A DNA stretch of 5,604 bases from an uncultured Clostridium sp. (lineage in GTDB: Bacteria > Bacillota > Clostridia > Clostridiales > Clostridiaceae), in NCBI GenBank assembly GCA_937927335.1, contig CALBDU010000061.1, forward strand, positions 1-5,604. Direction: 5' to 3'. The notes under the pieces were generated by a model. That model worked only from the letters and a program-made list of their open reading frames with translations. It was not told where the DNA came from and ran no database searches. Below, piece by piece: positions 4,654-5,604 of the stretch. Numbering within the stretch: position 1 is the stretch's first letter; each line of letters opens with the position of its first letter. The position numbers and the translations under genes are program-made.

Positions 4654-5604
4654 GTGAATTGCAACAATATGTTTTGTGAGCTTTTCAGGGATACAGCTAT
4701 AAAAAACAGCATAAAAGCAGCTGTTATTCTTAAGGATAAATTTCTCACTTATAAAGAATTGGATGAAAGATCCTCATTAGTAGCACAGTGTATTGCAGGT
4801 AAACATTTGGGCCCTGAAGATGTAATCGCTATTAAAATGGGACGATCCATAGAATCCGTCACAGCAATTATAGGTATTTTAAAGGCTGGTGCTGCCTTCC
4901 TTCTGCTGGATTCATATTATCCTCAGGAAAGACTTGATTTCATGGTTAAGGATTGTAAAACCTCTTTAATAATTACTGAAGAATTTATGGACAGCCTTCA
5001 TACCATGGCCCATGGAAAACCAATGGCCTGCAGACCTGATAATTTAGCTGCAGTAATATATACTTCAGGCTCCACAGGCAATCCCAAGGGAGTTATGATT
5101 GAGCATAAAAATATTGCAGCCCTCATTGCCAGCCATGACGAGCTTGGTATAACCATGGATGATGTTTTCGGTGTTTTCCCAAGCTTCTGCTTTGTTGCTG
5201 CACTTAACGACATTCTTACTCCTCTTGCAATTGGCTGTACAATAAATATAGTTCCGGAAGAAATCAGAAGGGATATAAAAGCCCTGGCTGAGTATTACAA
5301 GGAAAATAAAATCACCTTCACATATTTGCCGCCACATATGGCAGCTAAATATATAAAACTGGATTCAGACAATAACACCCTTAAAACACTGCTGGTAGGT
5401 AGCGAATCTGCAAGGAACCTTAAAAAGAGGCACTATAACATAAGAAATGTATATGCTTCCTCGGAGCTTTGCAGCTTCATATCAAGCTGTCTTATCATCG
5501 ATGAAGCTTCCTCTTATCCCATTGGAAAAATTAAAAGCTCACTTAAATACTGGATTCTTGATGAAAACGGCCGTGAGGTTTTAGAAGGTGAAACCGGAGA
5601 ATTG
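4654..5604 (+). CDS. NRPS-type adenylation domain, 3' end outside window (partial)
   Basis: An open frame of 317 codons without a stop encodes an AMP-forming adenylation domain of the non-ribosomal peptide synthetase type, which activates a carboxylic acid as its adenylate and loads it on a carrier protein. Core blocks in order are LTYKEL (A1, 31-36), LKAGAAFLLLDSYYPQERLDFM (A2, from 76), the ATP loop YTSGSTGNPKGVMIEH (A3, 136-151), FPSFCF (A4, 175-180), NVYASSE (A5, 265-271) and the beginning of A6, GEL, at the edge. The substrate-aspartate position (235 of GrsA) appears to be Val181, and YGPTE is replaced by YASSE, so the substrate is probably not a standard alpha-amino acid. GTG 4654 is preferred: AAGGA at 4641-4645 lies 8 bases upstream and the product starts like other A domains. 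In-frame ATGs at 4624 and 4645 lack a properly spaced ribosome site. Whether carrier, condensation or reductase domains follow is unknown. Confidence 0.88.
   Translation, partial: MNCNNMFCELFRDTAIKNSIKAAVILKDKFLTYKELDERSSLVAQCIAGKHLGPEDVIAIKMGRSIESVTAIIGILKAGAAFLLLDSYYPQERLDFMVKDCKTSLIITEEFMDSLHTMAHGKPMACRPDNLAAVIYTSGSTGNPKGVMIEHKNIAALIASHDELGITMDDVFGVFPSFCFVAALNDILTPLAIGCTINIVPEEIRRDIKALAEYYKENKITFTYLPPHMAAKYIKLDSDNNTLKTLLVGSESARNLKKRHYNIRNVYASSELCSFISSCLIIDEASSYPIGKIKSSLKYWILDENGREVLEGETGEL

Noticed and set aside
1..5604. CRISPR arrays, insertion sequences, tRNA or rRNA genes
   Set aside because: No regularly spaced repeats, transposase-like frames, terminal inverted repeats or tRNA/rRNA-like sequence were seen in the three intergenic regions, and the remaining sequence is occupied by protein genes.

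Overview
The window looks like chromosomal DNA of a low-GC anaerobic Firmicute, most likely a Clostridium-type organism. The reasons are AT-rich intergenic DNA, strong AGGAGG-type ribosome binding sites, AGA/AGG-rich arginine codons, and an acyl-CoA dehydrogenase-EtfB-EtfA set of the clostridial butyryl-CoA dehydrogenase type. The species cannot be named from the sequence alone.

Layout. At the left edge the first codons of a divergent minus-strand gene (1-20) are visible. A 306-base divergent intergenic region (21-326) leads to a plus-strand FabK/nitronate-monooxygenase-like FMN oxidoreductase (327-1280). After a 156-base gap comes a tight three-gene operon: acyl-CoA dehydrogenase (1437-2570), etfB (2584-3369) and etfA (3382-4404), with gaps of only 13 and 12 bases. 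A rho-independent terminator follows (4422-4453). After a further intergenic stretch, an NRPS-type adenylation-domain gene begins at GTG 4654 and runs off the right edge.

The most notable signal is regulatory. All four transcription units, including the divergent one, are preceded by a sigma-54 (-24/-12) promoter of the form TGG-N8-TTGCT (minus strand 87-104; plus strand 277-294, 1373-1390, 4590-4607). The three intergenic regions also carry closely related 17-bp palindromes of the form TGT-N11-ACA (201-217, 244-260, 1306-1322, core 4457-4473). Two of these, 3.1 kb apart, are identical at 16 of 17 positions. This suggests one regulon driven by RpoN plus a dedicated enhancer-binding activator, and it links the flavoenzymes to the adenylation enzyme.

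How the genes may work together (inference). EtfAB carries residues typical of the electron-bifurcating clostridial type and would exchange electrons with the acyl-CoA dehydrogenase. The FabK-like protein is a plausible second enoyl-thioester redox enzyme. The adenylation domain lacks the aspartate that normally holds an alpha-amino group (Val181 in its place) and has YASSE instead of YGPTE, so it may activate a carboxylic acid that is not an ordinary alpha-amino acid. Together they could form the start of a sigma-54-controlled pathway that makes or tailors an acyl building block for a non-ribosomal product. The product cannot be deduced from this window.
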